Shown here: positions 9,185 through 18,262 of the stretch, in pieces | Position numbering within the stretch: the first letter of the stretch is position 1 | How the letters are laid out: the number at the start of each line of letters is the position of its first letter | NCBI RefSeq assembly: GCF_030324495.1 | Contig: NZ_JACAGN010000005.1 | Location: 1-64,000 of the forward strand | Origin: Myroides sp. 1354 | GTDB taxonomy: Bacteria > Bacteroidota > Bacteroidia > Flavobacteriales > Flavobacteriaceae | Length of the DNA: 64,000 bases | Direction of reading: 5' to 3' | Program-made: the position numbers and the translations under genes | Notes under the pieces: model-generated | The model's input: only the letters and a program-made list of their open reading frames with translations | The model's database searches: none | What the model was told of the DNA's origin: nothing

Positions 9185-12181
9185 ATGCAAAACAAGGGAC
9201 TTGTTAAATTTTTTGCAATAATTTTTGCTCTGGTAAGTATTTATCAGTTGTCTTTCACCTTTGTTACAGGCCATTATGAGGACAAAGCGAAAGCTTTTGC
9301 TAACGGGGATTCTGAGAAAGAATTACACTATTTAGACTCTATTGGTAACCAAACAGTTTTTTTAGGACAGACATTTAATGAAGTAAGAGCTAAACAAATC
9401 AACAAAGGATTAGATTTAGAGGGAGGTATTAACGTTACGTTACAAATCTCAATCAAAGATATCCTTAAAGGATTAGCGAATAATTCGAAAAATGCTGTTT
9501 TTAATAAAGCATTGGCAGAGGCTGAGACAATGAGACAAGGTAATCAAAGTTACCTTGATGCGTTTTATGCTGCTTTTGAAAAAGAATCAAAAGGAAGTGT
9601 AAAATTAGCTTCTGGAGATATTTTTGCAAACAGAAATTTAAGTGAGATTACAGTAGGAATGTCAGATAACCAAGTAAAGGCTATCTTAGACAGAAAAGTA
9701 AAAGAATCTATTGAGAGTGCGTATCGCGTATTCAGAGAGCGTATTGACAAATTTGGTGTTTCACAACCCAATATTCAAATGCTTGGTGATACTGGACGTA
9801 TTTTAGTTGAATTGCCAGGTGCAAAAGATGTAGATCGTATCAAGAATCTTTTACAGAGTACTGCTCAATTAGAGTTCTGGGAAACGTATAAGGTTGAGGA
9901 AATTGGAAACTACTTAGCTTCTGCTAATGAGTATTTAAAGTCAACTGAAAAAGCGGCTAAACCTGAAACAAAAACAACAGAACAAGTTCAAGATTCAACA
10001 AAAACAGATGTTGATGCATTATTAGGTGGAATCAAAGCTGATTCGACTGAAACGGATCAATTGCAAGAATTGGGTCCTTTATTCAGCTTATTCGTTGGAG
10101 GTGGACAACAAGGAAGCCCAATTTTAGGCTATGTTCAAACAAAAGATACAGTAAAGGTAAATGGTTTATTAAAACGTCAAGACGTTAGAAACTTGTTGCC
10201 AGCTGATCAAAAATACGCTCGTTTTGTTTGGGGTAAACCAAGTAAAAAAGCACCAGATATCGTTGAGTTATATGCATTAAAAACAAACCGTGAAGGAGTT
10301 CCTCCTTTAAGCGGAAGTGTAGTAACAGGTGCACAAGACGAATATGATAACTTCGGTCGTCCAGTTGTTGGAATGACAATGAGTCCAAAAGGAGCTAAGA
10401 TCTGGGAAGAATTAACTGGAAAAGCATATGCTGAACGCTCGAATATCGCTATCGTTTTAGATAACGTAGTTTATTCGGCTCCAGGGGTTACAAACGGAGC
10501 TATCTCTGGTGGTAGATCATCTATTTCAGGTGATTTTACTGTGGCTGATGCAAAAGACTTAGCAAATATCTTACGTGCTGGTAAATTACCTGCAGGTGCT
10601 GATATCGTACAATCTGAAATCGTAGGACCATCATTAGGACAACAAGCAATTGATGCAGGTATGTTATCTGCGATTGCTGGTTTAATCGTTGTTTGGTTAT
10701 GGATGGCTTTCTACTACGGTAGAGCGGGTTGGTATGCAAATATTGCGTTATTAGCCAACTTATTATTCATGTTCGGTATCTTAGCTAGCTTAGGTGCTGT
10801 ATTGACATTACCAGGTATTGCCGGTATCGTATTAACCATGGGTACTGCGGTAGATGCGAATATTATTATCTCTGAACGCGCGAAAGAATGTCTGCGAAAG
10901 GGTATGAATTTGGCGGATACAATTAAAGAATCTTACAGCTGGCATGGTGCAATGCGTCCAATCGTAGATGCAAACGTAACGCACATCCTTACTGGGGTTA
11001 TTTTATTCGCTTTCGGATCAGGACCTATCAAAGGATTCGCTACTACTTTATTAATTGGTATTGCTACTTCATTGTTTACTTCAATCTTCATCGCTCGTAT
11101 CTTTATGGATAGAGACGTGAAAGCAGGAAGAACTTTAATGTTTGCAACGAATATCACGAAAAACTGGTTTACAAACTTCAATTTCGATTTCTTGAAAATG
11201 AAGAAAACAACGTATGGTATTTCTGCTTTAATCGTTGTAGTTTCTTTTGCTTCATTCTTTATCAATGGATTTGATGAAGGAACGGATTTCGTTGGAGGTA
11301 GAACATTCCAAGTGAAATTTGATAAAGCCGTTTCTGCTAATGAGGTAAGTGAAAAATTAGGAGAAGTATTCGGTGTAAACGTTGAAGCAAAAGTTTTTGG
11401 TAACAAAGAGCAATTGAAAATCACTACTAAATATAAAGTAGAAGAAGAAGGTGCTGCTGTTGACCAAGAAGTGAATGAGAAATTGTACAACGGATTAAAA
11501 TCATACTACGCGAAAGATATTACGTACGAAGAATTCGTTAATGCTACGGAAGGTAAAGTTTATGGAGTTATTCAAGCTTCTAAAATCGGACCAAGTGTTG
11601 CAAAAGACGTAAAACAAAATGCTTATTGGGCTGTTTTAGGTTCAATGGCTGCTATCTTCGTTTACTTAGTAATTTCATTCCGTAAATGGCAATATTCTTT
11701 AGGAGCTATTGTATCAGTTGCGCACGACGTAATCTTTGTATTAGGAGTTTACTCTTTGACATACAAATTTATGCCATGGCACATGGAAATCGATCAACAC
11801 TTTATCGCGGCTATCTTGACTGTAATTGGTTATTCGATGAACGATACTGTAATTGTATTTGACCGTGTGCGTGAGTTTATCGCTGGTAAAACAAAAGGTG
11901 ATTTCAATAAGATTGTAAATGATTCAGTAAATACAACATTATCGAGAACAATTAATACATCATTGACGTTAATCTTTGTATTATTGATTATGTTCATCTT
12001 TGGTGGAGATTCTATCCGTGGATTTATTTTTGCTATGTTAATTGGTATTGTTGTTGGTACTTATTCATCTTTCTTCTTAGCTACGCCTGTATTAGTTGAT
12101 ACAATGCCTAGAAAAGATAAAGAAGAAATCGAAAGATTACACCAAGAAGCTCAAGAAGAATTAGCTGCAGAACAAGCATAA
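9185..12181 (+). CDS. secDF: Protein translocase subunit SecDF (fused SecD-SecF)
   Basis: This inner-membrane RND-type subunit uses proton motive force to pull preproteins through SecYEG. The SecD half has an N-terminal membrane anchor, the motif LDLEGGINVTLQ, a large periplasmic domain, and membrane helices carrying GTAVDANIIISERAKE. The SecF half starts near residue 690 with GTDFVGGRTFQVKF and has SMNDTVIVFDRVRE. Within the SecD periplasmic region (about residues 257-285) is a Lys/Glu/Thr-rich linker that looks disordered. Fusion into one 998-aa chain is typical of Bacteroidota. It is flanked by its own promoter and terminator, so it is probably monocistronic. Confidence 0.95.
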   Translation: MQNKGLVKFFAIIFALVSIYQLSFTFVTGHYEDKAKAFANGDSEKELHYLDSIGNQTVFLGQTFNEVRAKQINKGLDLEGGINVTLQISIKDILKGLANNSKNAVFNKALAEAETMRQGNQSYLDAFYAAFEKESKGSVKLASGDIFANRNLSEITVGMSDNQVKAILDRKVKESIESAYRVFRERIDKFGVSQPNIQMLGDTGRILVELPGAKDVDRIKNLLQSTAQLEFWETYKVEEIGNYLASANEYLKSTEKAAKPETKTTEQVQDSTKTDVDALLGGIKADSTETDQLQELGPLFSLFVGGGQQGSPILGYVQTKDTVKVNGLLKRQDVRNLLPADQKYARFVWGKPSKKAPDIVELYALKTNREGVPPLSGSVVTGAQDEYDNFGRPVVGMTMSPKGAKIWEELTGKAYAERSNIAIVLDNVVYSAPGVTNGAISGGRSSISGDFTVADAKDLANILRAGKLPAGADIVQSEIVGPSLGQQAIDAGMLSAIAGLIVVWLWMAFYYGRAGWYANIALLANLLFMFGILASLGAVLTLPGIAGIVLTMGTAVDANIIISERAKECLRKGMNLADTIKESYSWHGAMRPIVDANVTHILTGVILFAFGSGPIKGFATTLLIGIATSLFTSIFIARIFMDRDVKAGRTLMFATNITKNWFTNFNFDFLKMKKTTYGISALIVVVSFASFFINGFDEGTDFVGGRTFQVKFDKAVSANEVSEKLGEVFGVNVEAKVFGNKEQLKITTKYKVEEEGAAVDQEVNEKLYNGLKSYYAKDITYEEFVNATEGKVYGVIQASKIGPSVAKDVKQNAYWAVLGSMAAIFVYLVISFRKWQYSLGAIVSVAHDVIFVLGVYSLTYKFMPWHMEIDQHFIAAILTVIGYSMNDTVIVFDRVREFIAGKTKGDFNKIVNDSVNTTLSRTINTSLTLIFVLLIMFIFGGDSIRGFIFAMLIGIVVGTYSSFFLATPVLVDTMPRKDKEEIERLHQEAQEELAAEQA

Positions 12182-12210
12182 TTTTTCAAGAACTGAAACA
12201 AAATAGGAAA

Positions 12211-12242
12211 GAGGAAGTAGTGGTAACTACTTCCTCTTTTTG
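12211..12242 (+). terminator. secDF terminator
   Basis: A perfect 11-bp stem, GAGGAAGTAGT / ACTACTTCCTC, has the tetraloop GGTA and is followed by T5. Confidence 0.9.
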
Positions 12243-12283
12243 TTTTAAATGAGGTTTTGTTTTTCTACTAAAAAAGTGTTTTT

Positions 12284-12291
12284 TAGATTTG
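12284..12291 (+). promoter_or_regulatory. ggt promoter -7 box (TAGATTTG)
   Basis: This is an exact TAnnTTTG match, 28 bases before the ATG. The nearest upstream TTG (12257-12259) is 24 bp away, a little long. Confidence 0.6.
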
Positions 12292-12319
12292 TAGTAGAAG
12301 AAAATAAAAGATAGTCACA

Positions 12320-13996
12320 ATGAAAAAAATAGGAATCGTTGTTTTTCTACTCTTTGGATTTTTTGGAGCAGGGATAGCTCAAAATCCAGTTACCTACAGA
12401 AATGGGATGGTGGTGTCCGCCCATCCAGAAAGTAGCCAAGTAGGAGTAGATATATTAAAAAAAGGGGGAAATGCAATTGACGCAGCCGTTGCTGTTGAAT
12501 TAGCATTGGCTGTTGTTTATCCCAATGCAGGAAATATTGGAGGTGGTGGATTTATGATTTATCGCAGCGCAGATGGAAAAACAGATGCGTTGGATTATCG
12601 GGAAAAAGCTCCTTCACAAGCAAGAGAAAATATGTATTGGGCAGGAGACGGTACGCCTATTGCAGCGTTGAGTATGAAAGGAGGATTGGCAAGTGGCGTA
12701 CCTGGAACTATTGCTGGAATGGTGAAAGCGCATGAGAAATACGGTTCATTGCCTTGGAGAGAGGTGGTTCAACCTGCTATAGATTTGGCAGAGAAAGGGT
12801 TTCGACTTACTGAAAAACAAGCCAAAGAATTTACTAAATATCACGATGTATTTGTACAGTATAGCACACAGCAAACAGCTTTGACGAGTCAAGTGACTTG
12901 GAATAAAGGAGATTTATTTGTTCAATCCGATTTAGCCCAAACGTTAAAGCGCATACAGCAAGAGGGAAGAAAAGGGTTTTATGAAGGTGAAGTAGCGAAG
13001 CTTATTGTAGAAGAAATGAAACGCGGTAACGGGATGATTACTTTGGCGGATTTAAAACAATATGAAGCCGTTTGGCGAACACCGATTGTTTCAGAATACA
13101 AGGGCTTGAAAGTTATTTCGATGCCTCCTCCAAGTAGTGGAGGTATTGCGTTAATCGCTCTTTTGCAGTCGGTAGAACGATTTCCATTAAAACAATGGGG
13201 GTTTCAATCTGAAAAGACAATCCAAGTGATGGTTGAGGCCGAAAGACGCGTTTATGCGGATCGAGCAAAACACTTAGGTGATCCCGATTTTTGGAAGGTT
13301 CCTCAAGAGGAATTAACAAATAAAGCCTATAATGTTGGGCGAATGTCCGATTTAAACTTTAAAGAGGCAACGCCGAGTAGTCAAATAAAAGCAGGTGTTT
13401 TTGAAGGCTATGAAAGCGAAGAAACGACGCATTATGCTATTGTGGATCAAAAGGGAAATGCCGTTTCGGCCACGACAACATTAAATGATTCTTATGGATC
13501 AAAAGTAATTGTTGGTGGAGCGGGGTTCTTATTAAACAATGAGATGGATGATTTTTCGGTTAAACCTGGGACACCTAATATGTATGGATTAGTTGGAGGA
13601 AAAGCCAATGCAATTGAAGGAAATAAACGAATGTTGAGTTCCATGACTCCAACGATTTTGGAAAAAAACGGCAAATTGTATATGGTGGTGGGAACGCCCG
13701 GAGGTTCAACGATTATTACTTCTGTATTTCAAACAATCTTAAATGTTGTAGAATTTGGAATGAATATGCAAGAAGCTGTCGCAGCTCCTCGTTTTCATCA
13801 TCAATGGTTGCCAGATCAAATTGATTACGAGCCTAAGGCAATCGAGGTAAAAACAAGAAAAGCGCTGGAAGATAAAAAGTATGTGCTAAAAGAACGCAAT
13901 CCATATGGGAAGGTGGAAGGAATTTTAGTTAATGATGATGGTAGTTATCAGGGAGGTGCAGATCCGAGAGGTGACGATATTGCCAAAGGATACTAA
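12320..13996 (+). CDS. ggt: Gamma-glutamyltransferase
   Basis: This exported enzyme hydrolyses or transfers the gamma-glutamyl group of glutathione and related peptides. A signal peptide covers residues 1-20 (ending GAGIAQ). The precursor should cut itself before Thr369 in the motif TTHYAIVD; that Thr is the nucleophile and new N terminus of the small subunit. Other family signatures are NNEMDDFSVKPG, MLSSMTPTI and the oxyanion-side GTPGGSTI. The length (558 aa) is normal. It stands alone between the secDF terminator and the nagB leader. Cephalosporin-acylase-like relatives are the alternative, but the full GGT motif set is present. Confidence 0.92.
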   Translation: MKKIGIVVFLLFGFFGAGIAQNPVTYRNGMVVSAHPESSQVGVDILKKGGNAIDAAVAVELALAVVYPNAGNIGGGGFMIYRSADGKTDALDYREKAPSQARENMYWAGDGTPIAALSMKGGLASGVPGTIAGMVKAHEKYGSLPWREVVQPAIDLAEKGFRLTEKQAKEFTKYHDVFVQYSTQQTALTSQVTWNKGDLFVQSDLAQTLKRIQQEGRKGFYEGEVAKLIVEEMKRGNGMITLADLKQYEAVWRTPIVSEYKGLKVISMPPPSSGGIALIALLQSVERFPLKQWGFQSEKTIQVMVEAERRVYADRAKHLGDPDFWKVPQEELTNKAYNVGRMSDLNFKEATPSSQIKAGVFEGYESEETTHYAIVDQKGNAVSATTTLNDSYGSKVIVGGAGFLLNNEMDDFSVKPGTPNMYGLVGGKANAIEGNKRMLSSMTPTILEKNGKLYMVVGTPGGSTIITSVFQTILNVVEFGMNMQEAVAAPRFHHQWLPDQIDYEPKAIEVKTRKALEDKKYVLKERNPYGKVEGILVNDDGSYQGGADPRGDDIAKGY

Positions 13997-14089
13997 AAAT
14001 GTATAGCAAATAAGGAGGTTAGAATTAGACGACGCTACTATTTACGTGGGATTGACCAAAAAAAATGTGTTAATTATTTTTATTTTTTG

Positions 14090-14097
14090 TATTTTTG
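14090..14097 (+). promoter_or_regulatory. Possible nagB promoter -7 box (TATTTTTG)
   Basis: The TAnnTTTG match lies in a T-rich stretch with no well-spaced TTG. If real, it gives a leader of about 170 bases before the GTG start. Confidence 0.35.
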
Positions 14098-14268
14098 ATA
14101 CACGAAAAAGAAAGTCGGTTAAATAAGGGGAAAGATTCTTCTTAACCTATGAATGGAATTATTATTAATAGTGTAAATCAAATTAGAATAACAACAATAA
14201 AACAGCTGAAATGAGTATTTTATTGTGTATTCTTTAAAGGTTATACCATAAATGAATCAATAAACAAA

Positions 14269-15033
14269 GTGCTAGAACATTCTTTACAACAAGCCATTAA
14301 AGTCTACTCAAATGCAAATGACGCATCTGTTTATGTAGCTGATAAAATTGCGCAATTAATTAAAGCAAAGCAAGAGAAGGGCGATCTTGCTATTTTGGGA
14401 TTAGCAACAGGATCTACACCTAAGGGTGTGTATAGAGAATTGGTGCGCTTGCATCAAAGTGAAGGATTAAGTTTTCAGAATGTAGTAACTTTCAATTTGG
14501 ATGAATATTATCCTATGCATCCAGTAGAAGAACAGAGTTATGTAACCTTCATGAAGCAAAATCTGTTTAATCATATTGATATTCCTACAAACCATATTCA
14601 CATTCCAGACGGAACATTAGCTTTGGATGCTATACAAGCCTATTGTGATTTGTATGAAAAAAAGATTGCTGACTTTGGTGGATTAGATATGCAATTGTTG
14701 GGTATAGGACGCAGCGGACATATTGGATTTAATGAACCGGGATCTTTGCAAGGTTCCTTAACGCGTTTGGTGCAATTAGATGCAATAACCCGTGAAGATG
14801 CAGCTGATGACTTTGGAGGAATGGAAAAAGTTCCAACCCAAGCCATTACAATGGGAATTCAAACGATTGTTCAAGCGAAGCAGATCTTTTTGCTAGCGTT
14901 GAGTGAACGCAAGGCAGAGATTATTCAAAAAGCATTAAAAGGAGAAATATCCTCAGCTATTCCTGCTACTTTTTTACAACAATTAGAACAAGTAGAGTAT
15001 GTTTTAGATCATAAAGCTGCAGCATTGTTATAG
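14269..15033 (+). CDS. nagB: Glucosamine-6-phosphate deaminase, short form
   Basis: It converts glucosamine-6-P to fructose-6-P and ammonia in amino-sugar catabolism. Visible motifs are the phosphate loop GLATGSTPKGVY, the base Asp78 in FNLDEYYP, and His151 and Glu156 in GIGRSGHIGFNEPG. Where E. coli NagB has the triad Asp141, this protein has Ser149, a change I recall as common in Bacteroidota homologues (Thr or Ser). Those homologues are often about 640 aa with a C-terminal LmbE/PIG-L domain; this one stops at 254 aa. The start is GTG; no ATG lies close upstream in frame. The role is probable, and the specificity is not certain. Confidence 0.82.
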   Translation: MLEHSLQQAIKVYSNANDASVYVADKIAQLIKAKQEKGDLAILGLATGSTPKGVYRELVRLHQSEGLSFQNVVTFNLDEYYPMHPVEEQSYVTFMKQNLFNHIDIPTNHIHIPDGTLALDAIQAYCDLYEKKIADFGGLDMQLLGIGRSGHIGFNEPGSLQGSLTRLVQLDAITREDAADDFGGMEKVPTQAITMGIQTIVQAKQIFLLALSERKAEIIQKALKGEISSAIPATFLQQLEQVEYVLDHKAAALL

Positions 15034-15060
15034 TATACTGTATACAGGTTAAAGATATTG

Positions 15061-15110
15061 ATAAGGTAAAAGAAGCCCAAATATAGGACCCTCTTTTACC
15101 TTATTTTTTT
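15061..15110 (+). terminator. nagB terminator
   Basis: A 13-bp perfect stem, ATAAGGTAAAAGA / TCTTTTACCTTAT, is followed by a T-run. Confidence 0.85.
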
Positions 15111-15133
15111 GGGGATTGGTAAATGAATCTTTT

Positions 15134-15859
15134 TTATCCTTGTCTATAGTTGTCCATGATGGAACGAAAAAGTTCAGCATTGGATGGGGGAGTTAATATT
15201 ACTGCACTAATTTTCTTATCGACGATATTGTACAAGGAGTCAAAGGTTTTACCCCCTGTTGAAATAATAGGAAAATTGGGATAGTGACGTTGTATATGTT
15301 CAACAAGGGCAACTGTGTTTGGTCCTCCCGTAACATTAAAGCAAGACACTCCTGCTTGTATGCGTTGATCAAAATCAAAATTTAAAGTTGAAACACTAGA
15401 AATAATGGGGATAGATAGCTGTTGTTTCAAACGAGCAATATCTTCATTTTTGAAAGGTTGATTGACAATGACTGCTGCTGCACCATATTTTTGTGCTTGT
15501 ATCGCGATTTCAATGGCGTAATCTCCTTGTGTCATTCCACCACCAATACCGCAAATAACAGGTCTATTGGAAAACGCAATGAGTGTTTTAATAATTTGAA
15601 TAGATGGAGGAAAGGGATAAACGGCTAAAAGCGCATCCGCATCATTATTCTCAATCAGCGCTAAATCAGTAGAATAAAGGATGGTTTTAATCTTATTTCC
15701 TTTTAATTCTAATCCTTTGCAGGATTTTGTGATATGTTTAGGCGTTGGAATTTTCGCTTGATTCTTTGACTGCGATTTCCAAAATAAAAATAAGTTCCAA
15801 AAACGCCTTTTAGGTGTTTTGAAATTCCATATAGAGTTTAAATTTGCTGTAGTTGACAT
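15134..15859 (-). CDS. TIM-barrel-like protein of unknown function (241 aa)
   Basis: I do not recognise a named enzyme. The pattern of short hydrophobic strands ending in glycines (ALLAVYPFPPS, VICGIGGGMTQGDYA, AAAVIVNQP, CFNVTGGPNT, FPIISTGGKT) looks like a beta/alpha barrel that binds a phosphorylated ligand. A basic N-terminal stretch, about 40 residues containing KTPKRRFW, precedes it. The start was chosen at the Met encoded at 15859: a longer TTG-initiated frame begins inside the -7 box (15885-15892). It stands alone, facing nagB across a terminator. Confidence 0.6.
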   Translation of the reverse strand: MSTTANLNSIWNFKTPKRRFWNLFLFWKSQSKNQAKIPTPKHITKSCKGLELKGNKIKTILYSTDLALIENNDADALLAVYPFPPSIQIIKTLIAFSNRPVICGIGGGMTQGDYAIEIAIQAQKYGAAAVIVNQPFKNEDIARLKQQLSIPIISSVSTLNFDFDQRIQAGVSCFNVTGGPNTVALVEHIQRHYPNFPIISTGGKTFDSLYNIVDKKISAVILTPPSNAELFRSIMDNYRQG

Positions 15860-15884
15860 GGTTTGCGTGTTTAAGGATGTAACG

Positions 15885-15913
15885 CAAAGATTCAAAAATC
15901 AACAATTTTACAA
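15885..15913 (-). promoter_or_regulatory. Promoter of the TIM-barrel gene (TTG-N18-AATCTTTG)
   Basis: On the minus strand, TTG (15913-15911) and AATCTTTG (15892-15885) match the two-part promoter with one mismatch in the -7 box. Confidence 0.45.
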
Positions 15914-16020
15914 GGTTTACTGTCGTCAATTAACGTAAAATTGTAATGAGACTCTATTTTTGTGTAATGTAATTTCCTCAAAAAGGAGAATATTTTCCCG
16001 TTGCAGATAAACCGTTTGGT

Positions 16021-16830
16021 TTACGGGATATCTTGAGGAATGGTCCATTGGGCCATATGCCAATTTACTTGATAAGGATAAGGCTCATAAAAAGCATCAT
16101 CTTCGTTAATCGTATATCCTTGTTTCGCGTTGATTTGCGCTTCTAACATAATCGTTCTCGCCTTGTTTTTTTCGTTCTGAGCGAGAAAACACATACCTTT
16201 ATAATATTGAGCATCAGAGAATTTAGAATATTCAGCAAGTGCTTTGTCTAAGTAATGATGCGCCTGATTATAGTCTCTCAATTCATAGTAAATAACTCCC
16301 ATATAAAATAGGTCGAGGTAATGAAGCCAAGATTCACCCTGCTTTTGAATGGTGCGATTTAAGTCTTTTTCTAAGGTGATTTTAGCTTGTTCAAAGTTGT
16401 TGAGCTGTAAGTAACACAACGCAATATAAAAGGCATAGGAATGATCATTTTGGTAATCGTAACCATATTCTTTTTCTGCTATTTGCATATCTTCAATTGC
16501 AGCTTTATAATCGCGTTGAAAAATACACTTTAAATACCCTCTTCTTCCTAAATAGGCCTTTCTGTCATATCGTACGGCTTGATCATAACAAGCAACAGCA
16601 AGATCGTATTTTTTCATTTTCCAATAAGGTAAAGCTTTGTTTTGCCATAATACAGCAATTGTGGAATCCTGAGCAAGCGCTAAATCTATCTGGTCATTCC
16701 ATCCTTGTTGGGTATAATGATAGTGATAAGCCCCTTGGGTAAGGTATTGGTCGATGATATCTTCTTGTTTGGACTGTCCCAAACTAGCTAAGGATCCCCA
16801 TAGAAAAAACAGCAGTATACGTGTTCTCAT
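16021..16830 (-). CDS. Exported TPR-repeat protein (269 aa)
   Basis: A signal peptide (residues 1-19, ending GSLASLGQ) is followed by tetratricopeptide-like repeats, including ALPYWKMKKYDLAVACYDQA, ALCYLQLNNFEQAKITLEKD and VIYYELRDYNQAHHYLDKAL. There is no catalytic motif, so it is probably a periplasmic binding or scaffold protein. It is a single gene with its own promoter region on the minus strand. It is unrelated in size to the 1007-aa TPR protein near the left edge. Confidence 0.75.
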   Translation of the reverse strand: MRTRILLFFLWGSLASLGQSKQEDIIDQYLTQGAYHYHYTQQGWNDQIDLALAQDSTIAVLWQNKALPYWKMKKYDLAVACYDQAVRYDRKAYLGRRGYLKCIFQRDYKAAIEDMQIAEKEYGYDYQNDHSYAFYIALCYLQLNNFEQAKITLEKDLNRTIQKQGESWLHYLDLFYMGVIYYELRDYNQAHHYLDKALAEYSKFSDAQYYKGMCFLAQNEKNKARTIMLEAQINAKQGYTINEDDAFYEPYPYQVNWHMAQWTIPQDIP

Positions 16831-17012
16831 TAGTTGATGTTAGTGAATCGTTTGATGTGACGTCTAATATAGTAAGAAAGAGAATGTAAATGTTAGCGAA
16901 TTGATAGATTATACTTTTTTTTAATAGTAGAGTGTATCTTGTTTAGTTTTACTATTCCTTTTTTACATAAGAAACTGATTTTTACTGTATCTTGTTGAAA
17001 ATATTCATTCGT

Positions 17013-17474
17013 ATGAAAAAGAAAAAGATTTTTATTAGTTTACTTCTAGTAGGATTTATTTTCAGTTGTGCAACAAATAGAAAGATAGATGAATATGAGG
17101 AAATACCTGATTATATTAAGTATGAGTCATTACAATTAACCTATTTAAATAAGATAAAAAGAAATAAGTATTACTTGATTCAAACTATAAATAGTAAGAA
17201 TGAAATTAGTTACATTATTTCTTATAATAGAAATAAAAACAGTTTTACAAACCCGAGGAATAGGCAAAAAATAATACTGCGTAAAGGAGAAACTTTTGAT
17301 TTCATAACAACATCTGTATTTGAAAATGTAGTTCAAAATTTTAGTTATCTACGACATATTATTATTTTGAATGATACAATTTGGAGCAATGTCGCTAATG
17401 AAAATAGATTATTCCATACAAAACCAAAAATATATCACGGCATCAATACTGTTGGATTAACCATTTATCAATAA
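17013..17474 (+). CDS. Small hypothetical lipoprotein (153 aa)
   Basis: The N terminus MKKKKIFISLLLVGFIFSC is a lipoprotein signal with lipid-attachment Cys19. The rest is a basic, Lys/Asn/Tyr-rich domain with no family I recognise. The ATG at 17013 was chosen over an upstream TTG at 16992 because it gives a canonical lipoprotein signal. Base composition is even more AT-rich than that of its neighbours. The next gene, another lipoprotein, starts 46 bases later, so the two may form a small operon. Confidence 0.6.
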   Translation: MKKKKIFISLLLVGFIFSCATNRKIDEYEEIPDYIKYESLQLTYLNKIKRNKYYLIQTINSKNEISYIISYNRNKNSFTNPRNRQKIILRKGETFDFITTSVFENVVQNFSYLRHIIILNDTIWSNVANENRLFHTKPKIYHGINTVGLTIYQ

Positions 17475-17520
17475 AGGTTATGCATAAATTAAAAGAATAA
17501 ATTAATTAAAAATAAAAAAC

Positions 17521-18096
17521 ATGAGAATATTTAAGTTTCTGTTAATCAGATTTTTAATTTTGTTTTTTTCTTTCTGTATGGGGTGTCAACGCAGTGAAGG
17601 GACTTATGATTTGCAATTAGATCATATGATGTTGATGTATGGGAAGGATATAGAAAAAGACATAAAGTGGTTGAGCGAAAGTGTTGCACTTAAGAAAGAT
17701 AGTTTTGAAAAACGCGAAATTGAGTTGAAATACGCTGCTGTAATTCGAGATATGGAATCCTATTTTTTTTATTTAGAACAGCTGGATTCTAGTAGTTTAG
17801 CTCAAGAAAAGAATCTTTTTTATACAGATAAGGATGAAATAACGCTAGAAGGTAAAGTTTTTATCCAAAAGAGTAAGCAATTAATGGAGCAATTAGATCA
17901 GCTCGTACATGAGCCATTTCTAAAAAAACGGATAGCTATATTGCTAGGAGTTTCAGATGTGAAAAATGAAGAGAATATTTATTTTAATTATATGGATTAT
18001 TATTTTTTAGGACTTCCTCCAAAGACATTTAACTACCTCATTAAAATGCGCAAAAGAGATGTATTATTGATAGCACATGAACTAGTGAAATACTGA
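17521..18096 (+). CDS. Hypothetical lipoprotein (191 aa)
   Basis: A basic start and hydrophobic segment lead to FCMGC, giving a lipid-attachment Cys22. The mature part is helical (VFIQKSKQLMEQLDQLVHEP) and ends in a basic, hydrophobic segment. I do not recognise a domain. It may be co-transcribed with the lipoprotein gene 46 bases upstream. No terminator is visible after it, and 166 bases separate it from chaA. Confidence 0.6.
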   Translation: MRIFKFLLIRFLILFFSFCMGCQRSEGTYDLQLDHMMLMYGKDIEKDIKWLSESVALKKDSFEKREIELKYAAVIRDMESYFFYLEQLDSSSLAQEKNLFYTDKDEITLEGKVFIQKSKQLMEQLDQLVHEPFLKKRIAILLGVSDVKNEENIYFNYMDYYFLGLPPKTFNYLIKMRKRDVLLIAHELVKY

Positions 18097-18220
18097 CCAA
18101 AATTTACAGTTTATGACCTAATATCACTATACTATCATGATTGAATAATTTTACACTTTTACGATAAAGAACTCCTTGCATTATTTATCCTATGATAATT
18201 TTAATGTAGGATGCAGACTG

Positions 18221-18228
18221 TAATTTTG
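18221..18228 (+). promoter_or_regulatory. chaA promoter -7 box (TAATTTTG)
   Basis: This is an exact TAnnTTTG match, 34 bases before the ATG. A TTT at 18199-18201 is the only -33 candidate. Confidence 0.5.
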
Positions 18229-18262
18229 TGCTGTTATTTTAAACTTAAACGATTAAAAAACA

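Noticed and set aside
10933-11490. 185-codon minus-strand frame inside secDF
   Set aside because: It is antisense to highly conserved SecD and SecF segments; the repetitive Thr/Asn/Phe composition is typical of a shadow.
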